The notes below the pieces were generated by a model, which saw only the letters and a program-made list of their open reading frames with translations, ran no database searches and was not told the DNA's origin. The position numbers and the translations under genes were made by a program. Below are positions 12,440 through 23,379 of a stretch of DNA of 64,000 nt, piece after piece (position 1 is the stretch's first letter; each line of letters starts with the position of its first letter). This stretch comes from Anagrus nilaparvatae (Eukaryota; Arthropoda; Insecta; Hymenoptera; Mymaridae), in the NCBI GenBank assembly GCA_022575985.1, contig JAKSXM010000014.1, positions 24,986,001-25,050,000 on the forward strand, given 5' to 3'.

Positions 12440-12905
12440 AATAGATCCTTCCCGTTTTCCACCAACATCTAAAAATACAACTAAAAGTGACTCAAATTTT
12501 TGTAAAAATTACTTGAATACTATCTTAGCCAAAAAGTTTGTGCATCTAAACTTTTTGGACGAAGCCCCATTGGGGTTGCTTTGCCCCTTTCTGGGGGTAA
12601 ACAAAAATTTTTTTTAAAAACGATTGGAATCGATTCATTTTTGCATTCTAAATCGAAAAGATTCATATGAATTTTATAATTAAAAGCACCCCATCCAAGT
12701 TACAGCTCTTAAACTTTGAATTTTTCGAATGAAATACTTAGAGTAATCAAAGTTTTAAGACCTGCAATTTCAAAGGGATGCATTCAATTATAAAAAAAAA
12801 AAAATTAAATATTACAACTTTTTAGTTAAGGTAGTAATCAAGTGAATTTTACAAAAGTTTAGATCACTTTTAGGTGCTAGTGAGAAAACGTTAATTTTCT
12901 CACTT
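12440..12905. repeat. Fold-back repeat, degenerate arms
   Basis: Left arm carries 'acaactaaaagtgactc' and 'ttacttgaatactatctta'; the right arm carries their inverted counterparts 'taaggtagtaatcaagtg' and 'gatcacttttaggtgc'. The spacer holds a GC-rich hairpin near 12556-12597. Looks like an old MITE. Confidence 0.6.
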
Positions 12906-14694
12906 TGATGTAATGATTTCCTGTATACTAATAGTCAAATTCTGGTATTTATTTTTAAGAAAAACTATGAGAAAATCCGGAAAATTATAAAAACTAATTT
13001 AAATTGATTTATAAAAAACAGAGTATTTTAAAAAAGTACAATTCAGATTATTCTTTTCGTTTAAATTTAGACTGAAAAATTTTCTTTTTTACAACTAACT
13101 GTGAATTAATTAAGTCAATTTAAAAAAAAAATTTTAAACAAATTCCGATTTTATTATAATTAACGGCCTAATAATGAATGTGGTAAAATATCTGGAAGTT
13201 ACATTTTTGAAATATTTTGTTTTTTATTAATTCAAATAACCCGAGCGAATCTGTCGGGCGGATTGCCACCATAAGTCAGGCGGCCCGTCGGAGGCCCTCC
13301 GCTATTTTAATTTTTTAGGTTTTCTAGGAAAATTATTGCCAGAAACGGCTGCTGCTAATAATTTATTGAAATTCTTTCAAAATTTGTTTCCAGAACAATA
13401 AATTTTTATTGGGCATAGTTTAGGCAATTTGAGACCTATAGAAATAAAAAATCCAGGAAAATTACGAAGGTTGATTCAGAAGATTGATCTAACAACCACA
13501 TGCCAAAGTACCTTGGAAAAATATACACAATTATGTGACTTTTATGCATATTTGTAGCAAAATGTGCATAAGAATATAATATACAGTCCATGCAATTATA
13601 TATGCGACATACACTAATTTATCATCGCAAATACGCCATCCATGTATAATAACGTGGGAACTTATACAAACCATCCGAAATTTTTGATGCTCTAATTTAT
13701 GCATCGCATGTTAAAAATATGTGCATGTTCCATACTTCGTTAAATTTAAATTTTGATACGCATAATAGATTTAAAAATTTTTATTTGAAAAACGTGTAAG
13801 AAATATTATCGAAAAATGTGTGCTAGGTAAATAATATAAAAAAAATTCTCTATAATTTTAAAAATTGAATAGAAAAGTTAAAAATTTTATGCATGTTAAA
13901 TAAAATTTTTTCTAAATGCATACTAAGAAAATATCTAATAAATCATTTTATTTATCAGTAAATAAAATCTTTTTTATTTTTATTTTAGATATTTAAAAAT
14001 ATTTTGAATAACAAAAGAACGAGAGCTGGTATTTTTAATTTTTACTTTCCTGTGTGCATCGGATTATTTAGAGCATTATTAATTTTATTTTTATTATTTT
14101 AAGACTTTTGGGATTCCCAAAAGATTTCTATTGTATTATTAAGGGTGGGTACCTATTTATGTTAGGTAAAAGTTTATAAGTACATGCTATTGAAAATTAA
14201 ATATATTCATTTTTCATTATTTTTAAAAGTTTGTTTTTCAAAATATAGTACACGTGCGGGAGTCAAAAATATATTTTAATATTTTATTTACAAAATTACC
14301 GAAAACAAGCTGCAATACTGGAGAATGTACATATGCAATTTTAAAAATTTTGTTTTTTCATTTTCATATTTTTTTTTTTATTTGGGACGCAATAAATCTT
14401 TTGATAATACCCTGTAACAATAATGATCTATTTTCTTCGACCATTGTTTAGTTTATCAACATTAAAATAACACGTGTTTAACAACAGGAAAAATATATGG
14501 AAATTTCACTTAATCCTATTTTTTTTTTCATTGTTTAGTAAATTGCTATTTTTAGTTTTTCCCAAAGTATTAATTTGTCGTAAATTTTAAAATGTATAGA
14601 TAACCAAATTTTTTGATCTGGGGAGAAAAAGCCCAAAAAATTAGAGCTAAGCTGAAACGTCTTTATGAAAAAAAAATATTTAATAGTATATTTA
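12906..14694. other. Intergenic with an isolated GC-rich patch
   Basis: No gene is recognised. A GC-rich island at 13239-13303 ('ccgagcgaatctgtcgggcg' onward) stands out from its surroundings. 13560-13760 is rich in 'atgca' and 'gtgcat' words without clear periodicity. Confidence 0.5.
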
Positions 14695-14696
14695 CG

Positions 14697-14900
14697 GCTC
14701 GTGTCCAGAAAAGTAAAGAATGGCCCAAATCGCACGTAAATTACCTTCCGAGGCGAAGCCGAGGATGGTAAACTGCGATTTGGGGCATTTTTTATTTATG
14801 GATAAGGGCCGTATAAAATTTTTCTGCGGCAGTAGCGAGAAATTTCGATTTCCTCGGCCGCGCAGAGCGCAGCGGCCAGGAAATCGTACTTTCGTGGCTA
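14697..14900. repeat. Family-2 hairpin repeat with GC-rich stem
   Basis: A first stem pairs 'gcccaaatcgca' with 'tgcgatttgggg'. A second GC-rich hairpin lies at 14847-14885, with GATTTCCTCGGCCGC opposed to GCGGCCAGGAAATC. The core starts 'gtgtccagaaaagtaaagaa'. Related cores occur at 3528, 20769, 33727 and 44061. A 65-codon open frame at 14720-14917 is incidental. Confidence 0.65.
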
Positions 14901-15677
14901 AGAAAAAATTTTGTTAATTCATGGTTAAAAAGAGTTAAATTTTATCTTTTTAAAACGAGAGTAAAATATATAATCCTTACTTTATTTCCAAGAAAGGAGG
15001 GTCAAACGCCTTGATATACTATGTAAATAGGATGCATGTTGCATGAAAAAAAATTTGAGATTTAATATTTGGTTGATTTTGTAGCATGCTTTAAAATACT
15101 TATACGAAGAATGTACGGTAGAAATAAATTACGTGTGACTCATGATAATCCATAATCCATATTTTCTTTTAATATTGCATTTTTTTGAAATGCGTTTTGG
15201 TCATATAAAAAAAAGCGATTTAACGAGTAACGTCACATTTCCCCTGCCACCAGCTTTTATATATTTTTGATATTTTAATTTTTAAATAAATCTGATAAAA
15301 ATCAAATAACTTAAAAACTCACTTATTCGTAATTAGCATATTAATTTATATCTTATCTACACCAATGATAGAATCTTGCAATTAGGGGCTATCCATAAAT
15401 TACGTAAGACAAAAAAAGGGTAGGTGGGTTTTGATTCTCTTATTTTTTCTTTCTTGGGTAAGGGGCGAGATTTGCAAATATCTTATGTAAGATTTACTTT
15501 TAATATTATATATTATTAAAATTATAAAATTCAAAAAAAACCTTAAAATAAAAAAAAAAAACTTATGACCGGTTTGTGTAACTACACAACCAACGAGCAT
15601 GGAACATGTTCACTAATAACTAACACTGATAATAAAGTATCTATTCTGTTCATAATATCAATATTTATATTCAAGTA

Positions 15678-15918
15678 TTTCTGCACTAAAGTTCTTTAGA
15701 GACTTCTGCACTAATGGTCCCTAGGTACTACTGCACCAAAGGTCCCTAGGTACTTCTGCACCAATGCTCCCTAGGTACTTCTGCACCAAAGGTCTTTGGG
15801 GACTTCTGCACCATAGGTCCTTAAGTACTTCTGCACTAATGCTCCCTAGGTACTTCTGCACCAAAGGTCTTTAGAGACTTCTGCTCCCTAAGTACTTCTG
15901 CACCAAAGGTCCCTAAAT
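15678..15918 (+). repeat. 25-bp minisatellite, about 10 units
   Basis: The unit is close to 'ttctgcaccaaaggtcccta' plus 'ggtac', repeated about ten times with substitutions (caccaa/cactaa, ccctaggt/ctttagag) and one shortened unit near 15885. Units are collinear without large gaps. Confidence 0.9.
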
Positions 15919-15929
15919 CGAAAATATTC

Positions 15930-16020
15930 TAAGTCCCATTTGACCCCCCCTTAAAAAGGACATATTTGACCCCCCCCCCCCTTAAAAAGGACAAATTTGA
16001 CCCCCCCCCCCCTTAATTTT
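15930..16020 (+). repeat. C-run tandem repeat, three units
   Basis: Three copies of a unit with 'tttgaccccccccc' followed by 'ttaaaaaggaca'. C-tract length varies between units, as expected for slippage or sequencing uncertainty. Confidence 0.8.
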
Positions 16021-16159
16021 CCAGTTCTGAAGTACCCCCTCCCTATAAACATGTTCCATGTTAATATTATGATAAATGAGTAAGATCTTACCAAGGGGGG
16101 AAGGGGGGTAAAAACCCGAAAAATTGTCTTATATAATATATGGATACTTGGATAGCCCC

Positions 16160-18107
16160 GAAGAATCTAATACTTCATAAAATTTTATATAGGCAACAAA
16201 GAAAATAAAAAGAAAAAATGTTTATTTTTTTATGCAATAGATTTTTTTAAAATACCAAAAAAAAATTAAGTACAAACATGCAATATGTAAAAAAAATAAA
16301 TTTTTTAAAAAACTGAATAAACAAATACGTAATTTTTATTACGATAATTTTTTTTTTTTTTTTTTTAAATCGAATCTTTTAGAATTAGACGATTTGGAAT
16401 TATTATTTTAATGATTTCTTATTTTTTTTTAAATTCCAAATTTCGAGTAATGTCATCAATTTCCCGAAATATTTAATCAAGGAAAATACGCTTATCATTT
16501 AAAGAAACCCGCATTGTATCATGATTTTAAATATGATAAAAAAATAATAATTTTTTATTCTTAAAAATAATAATTAAACTTCTAAAAAAAAAATTAACCT
16601 CAATATTGCTTCGGAAAAAATTATACGTATTTTTTTATTACCAAAATTACGATTTTATGTGTCAGAAAATAAACGGTTTGATAAAATAAAGTCTTATTAT
16701 TAAATTTTTTATAATTTTTATTAAAAATCTAATAAAATTAATTAATTTAGAAAAATTTTAACGCGCAATTAAAAAATTTTTAAGAAATACTAATTATTAA
16801 ATTAATATGGGTAATTCCATTTATGGCGCAACGCAAATATAAAAGGTAAAACTATTCCAAGGTGGTATCAAGGTTCTGGAATTTGGTGATAATTTCATGA
16901 CGAATTTTTTTAAAGTAAAATTTTGTATTAGTCTTCTTTTGACCCTGAAGCTTATACTTTATAAATTTTCCAATGTTTGACTTCAATTTAAATTCAAAAA
17001 AAAAAAAAAATGAATTCATAAAATAAATATTTATTTTTAAATTTACAGCTGCAAAATATTTTATAAGAATCATTTATAATTTGTCATATTAAAAAAATAA
17101 CTGTAAATTATAATCAAGTATTTTCTGCACAATAAAAATGTTTTATTCTTCTGCTAATTTTTTTAGGACTATTGCACAAACTTTTAATACTGTAGATTAT
17201 TCTTTTCACAATTTCGAGTTTCAACAAAAAAAAATTCAAAATTACAATTTGATTCTTTTATTTTATTAAGCATAACAATTTTTTATAATTATTATTTTAT
17301 TCCCTATGAATTTTTATGCTAAATATTTATGAATTTGGAAACCCTGGGTTGGAATATATTTGAGGCTTTATTAGAGTATATAATTTCGGGTTACAGTATG
17401 AATTTCGCATTGGAAAATTGAATTAGACAATAATTTTTCGATGCCCTTTACTATTAGGGTAGTTTAATTACTATCAAATAATAAAAGTATAATTACAAAA
17501 ATATTAAATCACTAGTTTCTAAAATGGAATGTCTTTTTTGCATTTTTTAGGCTTCACCCCTCGGTCCCGTAAACCTTCGCATGCAGAAAAAATTGAATTT
17601 TTTGAGACACTATTAGAAAATAGCTATTACAGTTAAATCATAGTTGCGAGAAGGCTGTGAATTTTATAGTAAAAAATGCATACCAGTAGTATAACTTTTG
17701 AATTTTTTGAATTTTAGTTTAGAGATTTTTGTGTCCTTCAGTTTTATATCCCAGATAGCAGAAAATTAAAAATATAAACCTAGTATGTTTTGACCTAATT
17801 TAAAAAACTAAGCTTTTTATATTCCATGGCGTCCAAGGTGGCTGCATTTTTTTAATGCGGAAGTTTTATAATTTACTCATAAAAACAGATTCTGTGCTGT
17901 AAAAAATCCCGTTACTACTACTGGGATCCCGTTTGCGGCAGCCGAAATTTTTTGTTGTTGCTTGAGCAGTTACAAATGGCTAAATAAAAAATGAAATTAA
18001 AAAATTTTCATGTCTTTTTAAATTCATGAAACCAAAGAATTTCGATTGTCGCAAAAAATTTTGATATTTGTCTTTTATTTTATTGAAAAGGAAATTTAAC
18101 AATTTGG
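16160..18107. other. Intergenic AT-rich DNA, nothing recognised
   Basis: Long A/T runs, no gene-like frame with family resemblance and no complete TIR element seen. Confidence 0.5.
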
Positions 18108-18600
18108 TCTACTGTTAGTTTTTTGGGTTGTTGATCAAAAATTTCAGGGTCTTTTCTGGAATAAATTTGCTTCTTTCTACCCTTAAATTTGCAAATACAA
18201 TTACCTTAAAATAGGGCATTTTTGATATACTTCACGTTTTTACAAATTTAACGCTTAAGTGCAAATTTTTAGTAGACAGTATTCTGAAATTCGTGATCAG
18301 CAACTCAAAAAACCCTTGTGGACCAAATCTGAGCACTGAAAGAGGTATTTTTGCTAATTTAAGAATGAAATATTTATTATTCATAAAAAAATCTCCGAAA
18401 CTTGTTACCAGTGACCCTAGAAACCCATATGGATCAAATCTAGACACTCAATGTGCGAATACATAAAAAATGTCCCTTTTTTAGGGGTAGTTTTTGCAAA
18501 TTTAAGAGTGTTCTGTCCATTTCTCCCGGAAAACCCCCGAAATTCATAATCAGCGACCCAAAGAACTTGTAGTAGATCAAAGCTCATGACAAGCAGTAAA
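18108..18600. repeat. Family-1 repeat copy
   Basis: Contains 'gatcagcaactcaaaaaacc', 'ggggtagtttttgcaaattt' and 'cagcgacccaaagaac'. The terminal GACTGGAGTA is not seen. Confidence 0.65.
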
Positions 18601-18905
18601 AAGCACTCAAATTTATTTGATTATTAAAATCCTATTATTTAATAAATCTTTTCCTATTATTGTCAAAAACTCAAATTTATTAATAAATTGTGCAACAATT
18701 ACATTTGTATGAAATAAAATTGTTAACTTGTAATCTTTGTCAAATATTTATTTTGTGAAATATTACAAATGTGGGTTTTTTGTGTTTTGTAAAATGACTT
18801 TATAAGAAATTGATATAAAGCGAGATATAAAGTGACCTTGAAGATTGAGAAAAAATTTGCGGGGAGAGAGAAATTTTCAATTTATGTTGAAACAAAATTT
18901 AATAC

Positions 18906-19227
18906 AGGCGCCAGCCATACTAATTACGCCCAAAAATTAAATTTCTTTGTCCGAGGATAAAAATAGGTGGTATTTATATTTTTTGACCCGCTGAACACGA
19001 ATCCGGGGTCCGTTTTGCTAATTTCGTGGTCAATTTTTTGTTATTAACAAATTATTGGCCAATTTTGCAATAATTTGTTAATAACAAAAAATTGACCACA
19101 AAATTCGCAAAATGGACCTCGGATTCGTGTTCAGCGGGTCAAAAAATATAAATACCACCTATTTTTATTCTCGGGAAAAGAAATTTAATTTTTTAATTTT
19201 TGGGCGTGATTAGTTTGGCTGGCGCCT
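18906..19227. mobile_element. 322-bp near-perfect inverted-repeat MITE
   Basis: Starts AGGCGCCAGCCATACTAATT and ends 'attagtttggctggcgcct'. The arms run almost perfectly to the centre near 19065 ('ttgttattaacaaatta' against 'taatttgttaataacaa'). High arm identity suggests fairly recent origin. No transposase. Confidence 0.85.
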
Positions 19228-20553
19228 AGACTAATTACTGAATTTTATATAAAGATTTGTAATTGAAAAAGGATAGAAGATTCATATATTACTTCTGATA
19301 CCATCTAAATAAAGGAGTCCCAGTATAATACCTATATTTTTATTAGTTTGAATACTAGTGAATCATAATTATGTTTAAAAAATAGGATACAAAAATTTCA
19401 AAATTAGATAAAAAGCACTGTGTTTATAAAAGAAACATGTTGTGCGTACTTCATTGGGAAAATTTGGGAAAATGCTACAAAAAATGTTGAAATTTGGTCA
19501 AAACCCAAAATGGTATTCATTTTAAGCTTTTTTGAAGCTGTTGTAATATTTTTATGTATTTTTTCCAAAATCGGTAAATTCAAGCTACCGAAAAAACTGG
19601 AACATACCTCGGAATTCAGATAAACTTTTTTGCTGGTGTCTTTCGTAGTACAAATAAAATTTTGACAAAATATCAACCTTGGGCGTATTTTTCCGTCGAA
19701 ATTTATTTGCTTGATACCTGTTAGAGTATAATAAAAACTTTGTAGATAAAGAAAAAAATAAAAAGAATATCTTATTTCTTAGCTGCTACACAGATAGCAT
19801 AAAAACATATTTTCTCACGCAGCTGAAAAAAAAATATTTTTCAACCCTTGGCCATTGACCAGTGTAAAATGGGCCAATTCTTTATTTTTCTGACCATGGG
19901 TACAGGGCAAAGAGCTTATCTTTGGTACAGGGTACAATTTGCATTATACGCTACAATGAATAATTGAATACCATTTCTATTTAAATACATAATATTTTGT
20001 GCAAACATATGTAGAAAACTAAAAAACTTGAATCACTGCTTTAATTATTTTATTATTCATTGATAGGCAATTTTACAATAATTCCTATTATAACCCTGTG
20101 AGTTATAAATAAATTGTTAGGCTACTGCTCTTAATTCAGCTTGAAATTCAATGTAATTTTAATTTTTTTTGCTTGACAATTTAAGTTGCCCAACTGCAAC
20201 AAAGACAAGTATTAATTAAATTAAAAAATGAAATATTCAAATTATCATAAAATTTTATTATTTATTCATCCGTACAAAAAAATGTTTTTATAATGATACA
20301 TAAATTTTGCTTAAAAATCCAAGTAAATTGCATATATTTAAACAAATGCTTGAATTTTCAAGCAAAATTCAAGCCTAAAAGCCTGACAGTGATATTATTT
20401 CTTATAGTAATTATGCAATTATATAATACTAAAGAACAAATATTATATAGTTATTTTTCAAAGTATTTTCAGAATTTTTAGCAAATTTTTGTTTAAATTA
20501 ATTGCTTAGTAAAATTAAAAAAATTTTAATTTTAAATTTAATTCATTGTTAAA
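19228..20553. other. Intergenic AT-rich DNA, nothing recognised
   Basis: Two overlapping antisense frames near 19404-19676 lack family resemblance and are not called. No complete repeat seen. Confidence 0.5.
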
Positions 20554-20715
20554 TGAGCGGTGGATTCAGAAAGTTTGTCAGGCAGGGGCGAATTTTTCAG
20601 TAAAAAATTGAAAACTTTTATAACATTTTTTTAAATTATATAAAATTTTATTAAAATTTTTGGTTCTTAGGGTGAGGCGATTTCTCTCTTTATCCCCCGC
20701 TGGATCCATCACTGT
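20554..20715. mobile_element. hAT-like MITE remnant
   Basis: Degenerate inverted ends 'gagcggtggattcag' and 'gctggatccatcactgtgc' resemble the CAGTGGCGGATCCAG terminus found in many insect hAT-type elements. Interior is AT-rich and non-coding. Confidence 0.5.
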
Positions 20716-20768
20716 GCGATATTCGAAAAGGAAAACATTAAAAAAGTACAGAATGTTTTATTAGTATA

Positions 20769-20870
20769 TTAACGATACCGTGTCCAAAAACATAAATAAT
20801 AGCCCAAATAGCCCTTTCGAGGCGAAGCCAAGGATTGTAAATTGTGATTTGGGAAATTTTTTTTATTACG
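20769..20870. repeat. Family-2 hairpin repeat copy
   Basis: Contains 'gtgtccaaaaacataaataa', 'ttcgaggcgaagccaagg' and 'gtgatttggg'. The 3' edge happens to read GGGAAATTTT, a weak NF-kB-like word, 0.56 kb upstream of the predicted cactus-1 start site. Confidence 0.6.
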
Positions 20871-21283
20871 ATTTTTCTCCGTAAGCGTCAAATAAAAACA
20901 CGTGAAAATGCGTGTTTTCTAGCCGCTTACAAAAAAATAATTTTTAAATGGCCCTAAGTTTTCAAAATAATTATTATTTGATAAATGCAGTTAAATTTCC
21001 TCAAATAATTTGTAATTTAAAAAATTTTACGGTCAAAACCAAAAAAACTAATGAATAATTTTTTTTGTGAATTTTCTCGTAGACTTTTCCAAAAACAAGC
21101 TAAAAAAATGATAAAATTACATAAAATGTATTTTCAAGTAATTTATTAAGTACTATAAATTTTTATTACTTTGCAAAAAATTGTTAAAATAAATAAAAAA
21201 TTTAAATCTTTAATTAATTTAATAAAGTCAAACAGATATGAATGGGTGGAGCAATACATTCATTAACCAATGAAAATATTTTT

Positions 21284-21322
21284 AAAATCCCACTCCAGAA
21301 AAATATCCCTTAAAAAACTCCC
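21284..21322 (-). promoter_or_regulatory. Cluster of NF-kB-like half sites upstream of IkB gene 1
   Basis: Three GGGA-type words lie on the minus strand within 40 bp: GGGATTTT (21284-21291), GGGATATTTT (21300-21309) and GGGAGTTTTT (21313-21322). The last fits the insect consensus GGGRNYYYYY fully; the others fit partly. They sit 69-107 bp upstream of the TATA box. Binding is inferred from sequence only. Confidence 0.45.
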
Positions 21323-21390
21323 TCTCTCGTGACCAAAGCTCGCAGCGCGCTGTTAGCATACTACCCCCTCTTTAAGAGTAGTCTAGATTC

Positions 21391-21421
21391 TATAAATACT
21401 CGCGAGACTTATTTTTCATTC
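21391..21421 (+). promoter_or_regulatory. Core promoter of IkB gene 1: TATA box plus initiator
   Basis: TATAAATA at 21391-21398 and an initiator TCATTC at 21416-21421, which fits the arthropod TCAKTY consensus. With A at 21418 as +1 the TATA box starts at -27, the usual spacing. This predicts a 5' UTR of about 214 nt before the ATG at 21632. TATA promoters are typical of inducible insect genes. Confidence 0.6.
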
Positions 21422-21631
21422 TTAGTTGCTTTTGAAAGTTTACGGAGTTAACACTCTATCTTTTAAAGAGTTAATCGAAAAGTTTATAAAAAAAAAAAAA
21501 TATTTGAAGTGAATGAACGTGTACATTTATAAAAAAAAAATCAGTTTTTATTATTTAAAAAATTTGAAAATAATTTCAATTGTGTTTAAAATTTTTATTG
21601 TGTTTCTTGTTTTAATAATAAACAAAGAAAA

Positions 21632-23379
21632 ATGTTCGTCGAAATGAAAAAGTACAGAGCCATCTCTGGTGAAGAAAAGATGATTGATAAACTGTACGCT
21701 CAACCTAACTACTATAATTCTGATAGCGGAATTGATATTAATTGTAAATCATCTTCAACCTTTAGCGAAATTGAAAAAAATATTGAACTTCTCGATATTA
21801 TGGATGAAAATTCAAACCAAAAAGAATTATGGGAAATCTGTTATTCTCAAAATGATGATGGCAATACGTAAGTTACTCCAAAAATTTTTAAACTAAAAAC
21901 ACAAAAAATTATCAAAAAAAAAAAATCGTTTAGCTATAATTTAAAAATTTTTTTTTCTTCAGTCAATTACATCTATCAATTTTAAACGAACAAATCCAAC
22001 CATCGGTAGATTTAATAGCAATTGCAACACATCCATGTTTATTAGACATCTGTAATGACTATTTGCAAACAGCATTACATTTTGCTGTTGCAATGGAACA
22101 ACCACAAATTTTACGATTACTTATGTTAAATGGTGCTGATCCAAATATAAGAGATAGTGAAGGAAATACTCCATTACATCAAATTTGTATTTCTGAAAAT
22201 ATAAATTGTGCTAAGGCTATGTTATTACCTTTGTCAAGTGATGAAAGAACTTATTGTGAGAACAATGGTTATCCAATGGTCAACATTAATTTTGAACAAA
22301 TAAATTATAAAGGTAAATATTTATTGTTTTTGTTACTATTATTATTATAAATTTAAGGTCGTTATTTAAATTCATTTTTGATAAGAAATTGATAAAAATA
22401 TATAATATATACATGTGATTGGGTTTTTCCAACAATTCATTTTTTTTATTTGAATTTATTCTGATAAAAGGAAGAATTAATAATAAAAGATTGTGTTAGA
22501 TATAAACCTAATTTTTCATTCTTCAAATTTTTAATTCTTAAAGAAAACTAAAAAAAAAAACAAAAAATTTTACAAAATGATTAATAGTGAAAATTCCCTA
22601 ATAGAAAGAAATTTTTTTTTTTTTTTTTTTTTTCATTTAAATAATGGGAAATCCCAAAACACTTTATGTGCTGGTTTTACCAAAAATTTTTTATAAATGA
22701 AAGAGAAAAAAAAATTATGTTGTATATATGTATATAGAAATCTTTTTAGTATATACACCTTCTTCAAAAGATGGAAAAACCCAACACATTGGTTTTACCA
22801 AACAAGTATTATAATATACAGTTAGAATGTGATTCTAGTTCCATTATTATTTTTTATATTTTTTTTTTTAATTCTTGACCTGCCTTAAAAATAAAAATAA
22901 AATTTTTTTTTTGAGTTTTAAATAAATATTTACAATTTCTAGTATTTATTTAAAAATTGATAAGTTTATTTATTAATAAGATTAATTACTGTTTACATAG
23001 ATAATAATTAAAAATTATTTTTTTGATTCCAGGTCAAATGACAATTCATTTAGCAGCATCGAAAGGTAACCTCGAACTGGTTAAATTGTTACATCAAGCT
23101 GGTGTTAATTTACATTCAAAGGATGGTCTAAGAGGATATACAGCATTACATTTAGCTATTGAAAATCGTAATATTGAAATGATATTATATTTATTATGGA
23201 ATTGTAGATCTTTAATTAATGTTGTTACAAATGGTAAATTAACAGTATATCAATTAGCATATGATGTTGATCAAAGAATCGCTAAATTATTATTAACATT
23301 TGGTGCTGATGATGCGTTAAGATCAGATTCTGAAGATGATAGTGATTTAGATCAATCATTTGATTCTAATACTGAATAA
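21632..23379 (+). CDS. cact: IkB/cactus-type ankyrin inhibitor of NF-kB (gene 1)
   Basis: Three exons: 21632-21867, 21963-22312 and 23033-23379, joined in phases 2 and 1, give 310 residues. IkB proteins hold Rel/NF-kB factors in the cytoplasm through ankyrin repeats. About six repeats are visible from residue 79, including TALHFAVAMEQPQILRLLM, NTPLHQICISENINCAKAML and TALHLAIENRNIEMILYLL. The C-terminus is an acidic serine-rich, PEST-like tail (SDSEDDSDLDQSFDSNTE). The N-terminus has DSGIDI at residues 31-36, an imperfect form of the IKK degron DSGxxS: the second serine is missing. Paralogous to the gene at 39011-40206. Promoter and intron 2 carry NF-kB-like sites, which suggests feedback control. 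Start chosen as the first Met; Met5 is an alternative. Confidence 0.9.
22421..22782. promoter_or_regulatory. Three Dorsal/NF-kB consensus sites in intron 2 of IkB gene 1
   Basis: GGGTTTTTCCA at 22421-22431 (+), GGGAAATCCCA at 22646-22656 and TGGAAAAACCC at 22772-22782 (GGGTTTTTCCA on the minus strand). All fit the Dorsal consensus GGG(W)4-5CCM, and the middle one also fits the general kB consensus GGGRNNYYCC. A weaker TGGAAAATCCA lies downstream of the gene at 23472-23482. Confidence 0.5.

Larger units (their letters stand above)
15385..16159. mobile_element. TIR element carrying a minisatellite
   Basis: The ends are inverted: GGGGCTATCCATAAATTACG on the left and 'atggatacttggatagcccc' on the right. 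Nested inside is a second inverted pair, CATGGAACATGTT at 15597 and AACATGTTCCATG near 16051, that brackets the minisatellite and C-rich repeats. A partial copy of the outer end lies at 30462-30577. No protein. Confidence 0.7.

Noticed and set aside
15678..15918. Possible repetitive protein-coding region
   Set aside because: The 25-bp unit shifts frame each repeat and stops occur; it is a minisatellite.
19404..19676. Overlapping frames on both strands
   Set aside because: No splice sites, no recognisable motif, and complementary openness typical of chance.
20851..20860. GGGAAATTTT as a distal NF-kB site of IkB gene 1
   Set aside because: It arises inside a family-2 repeat copy and fits the consensus only partly; kept as a note, not a feature.
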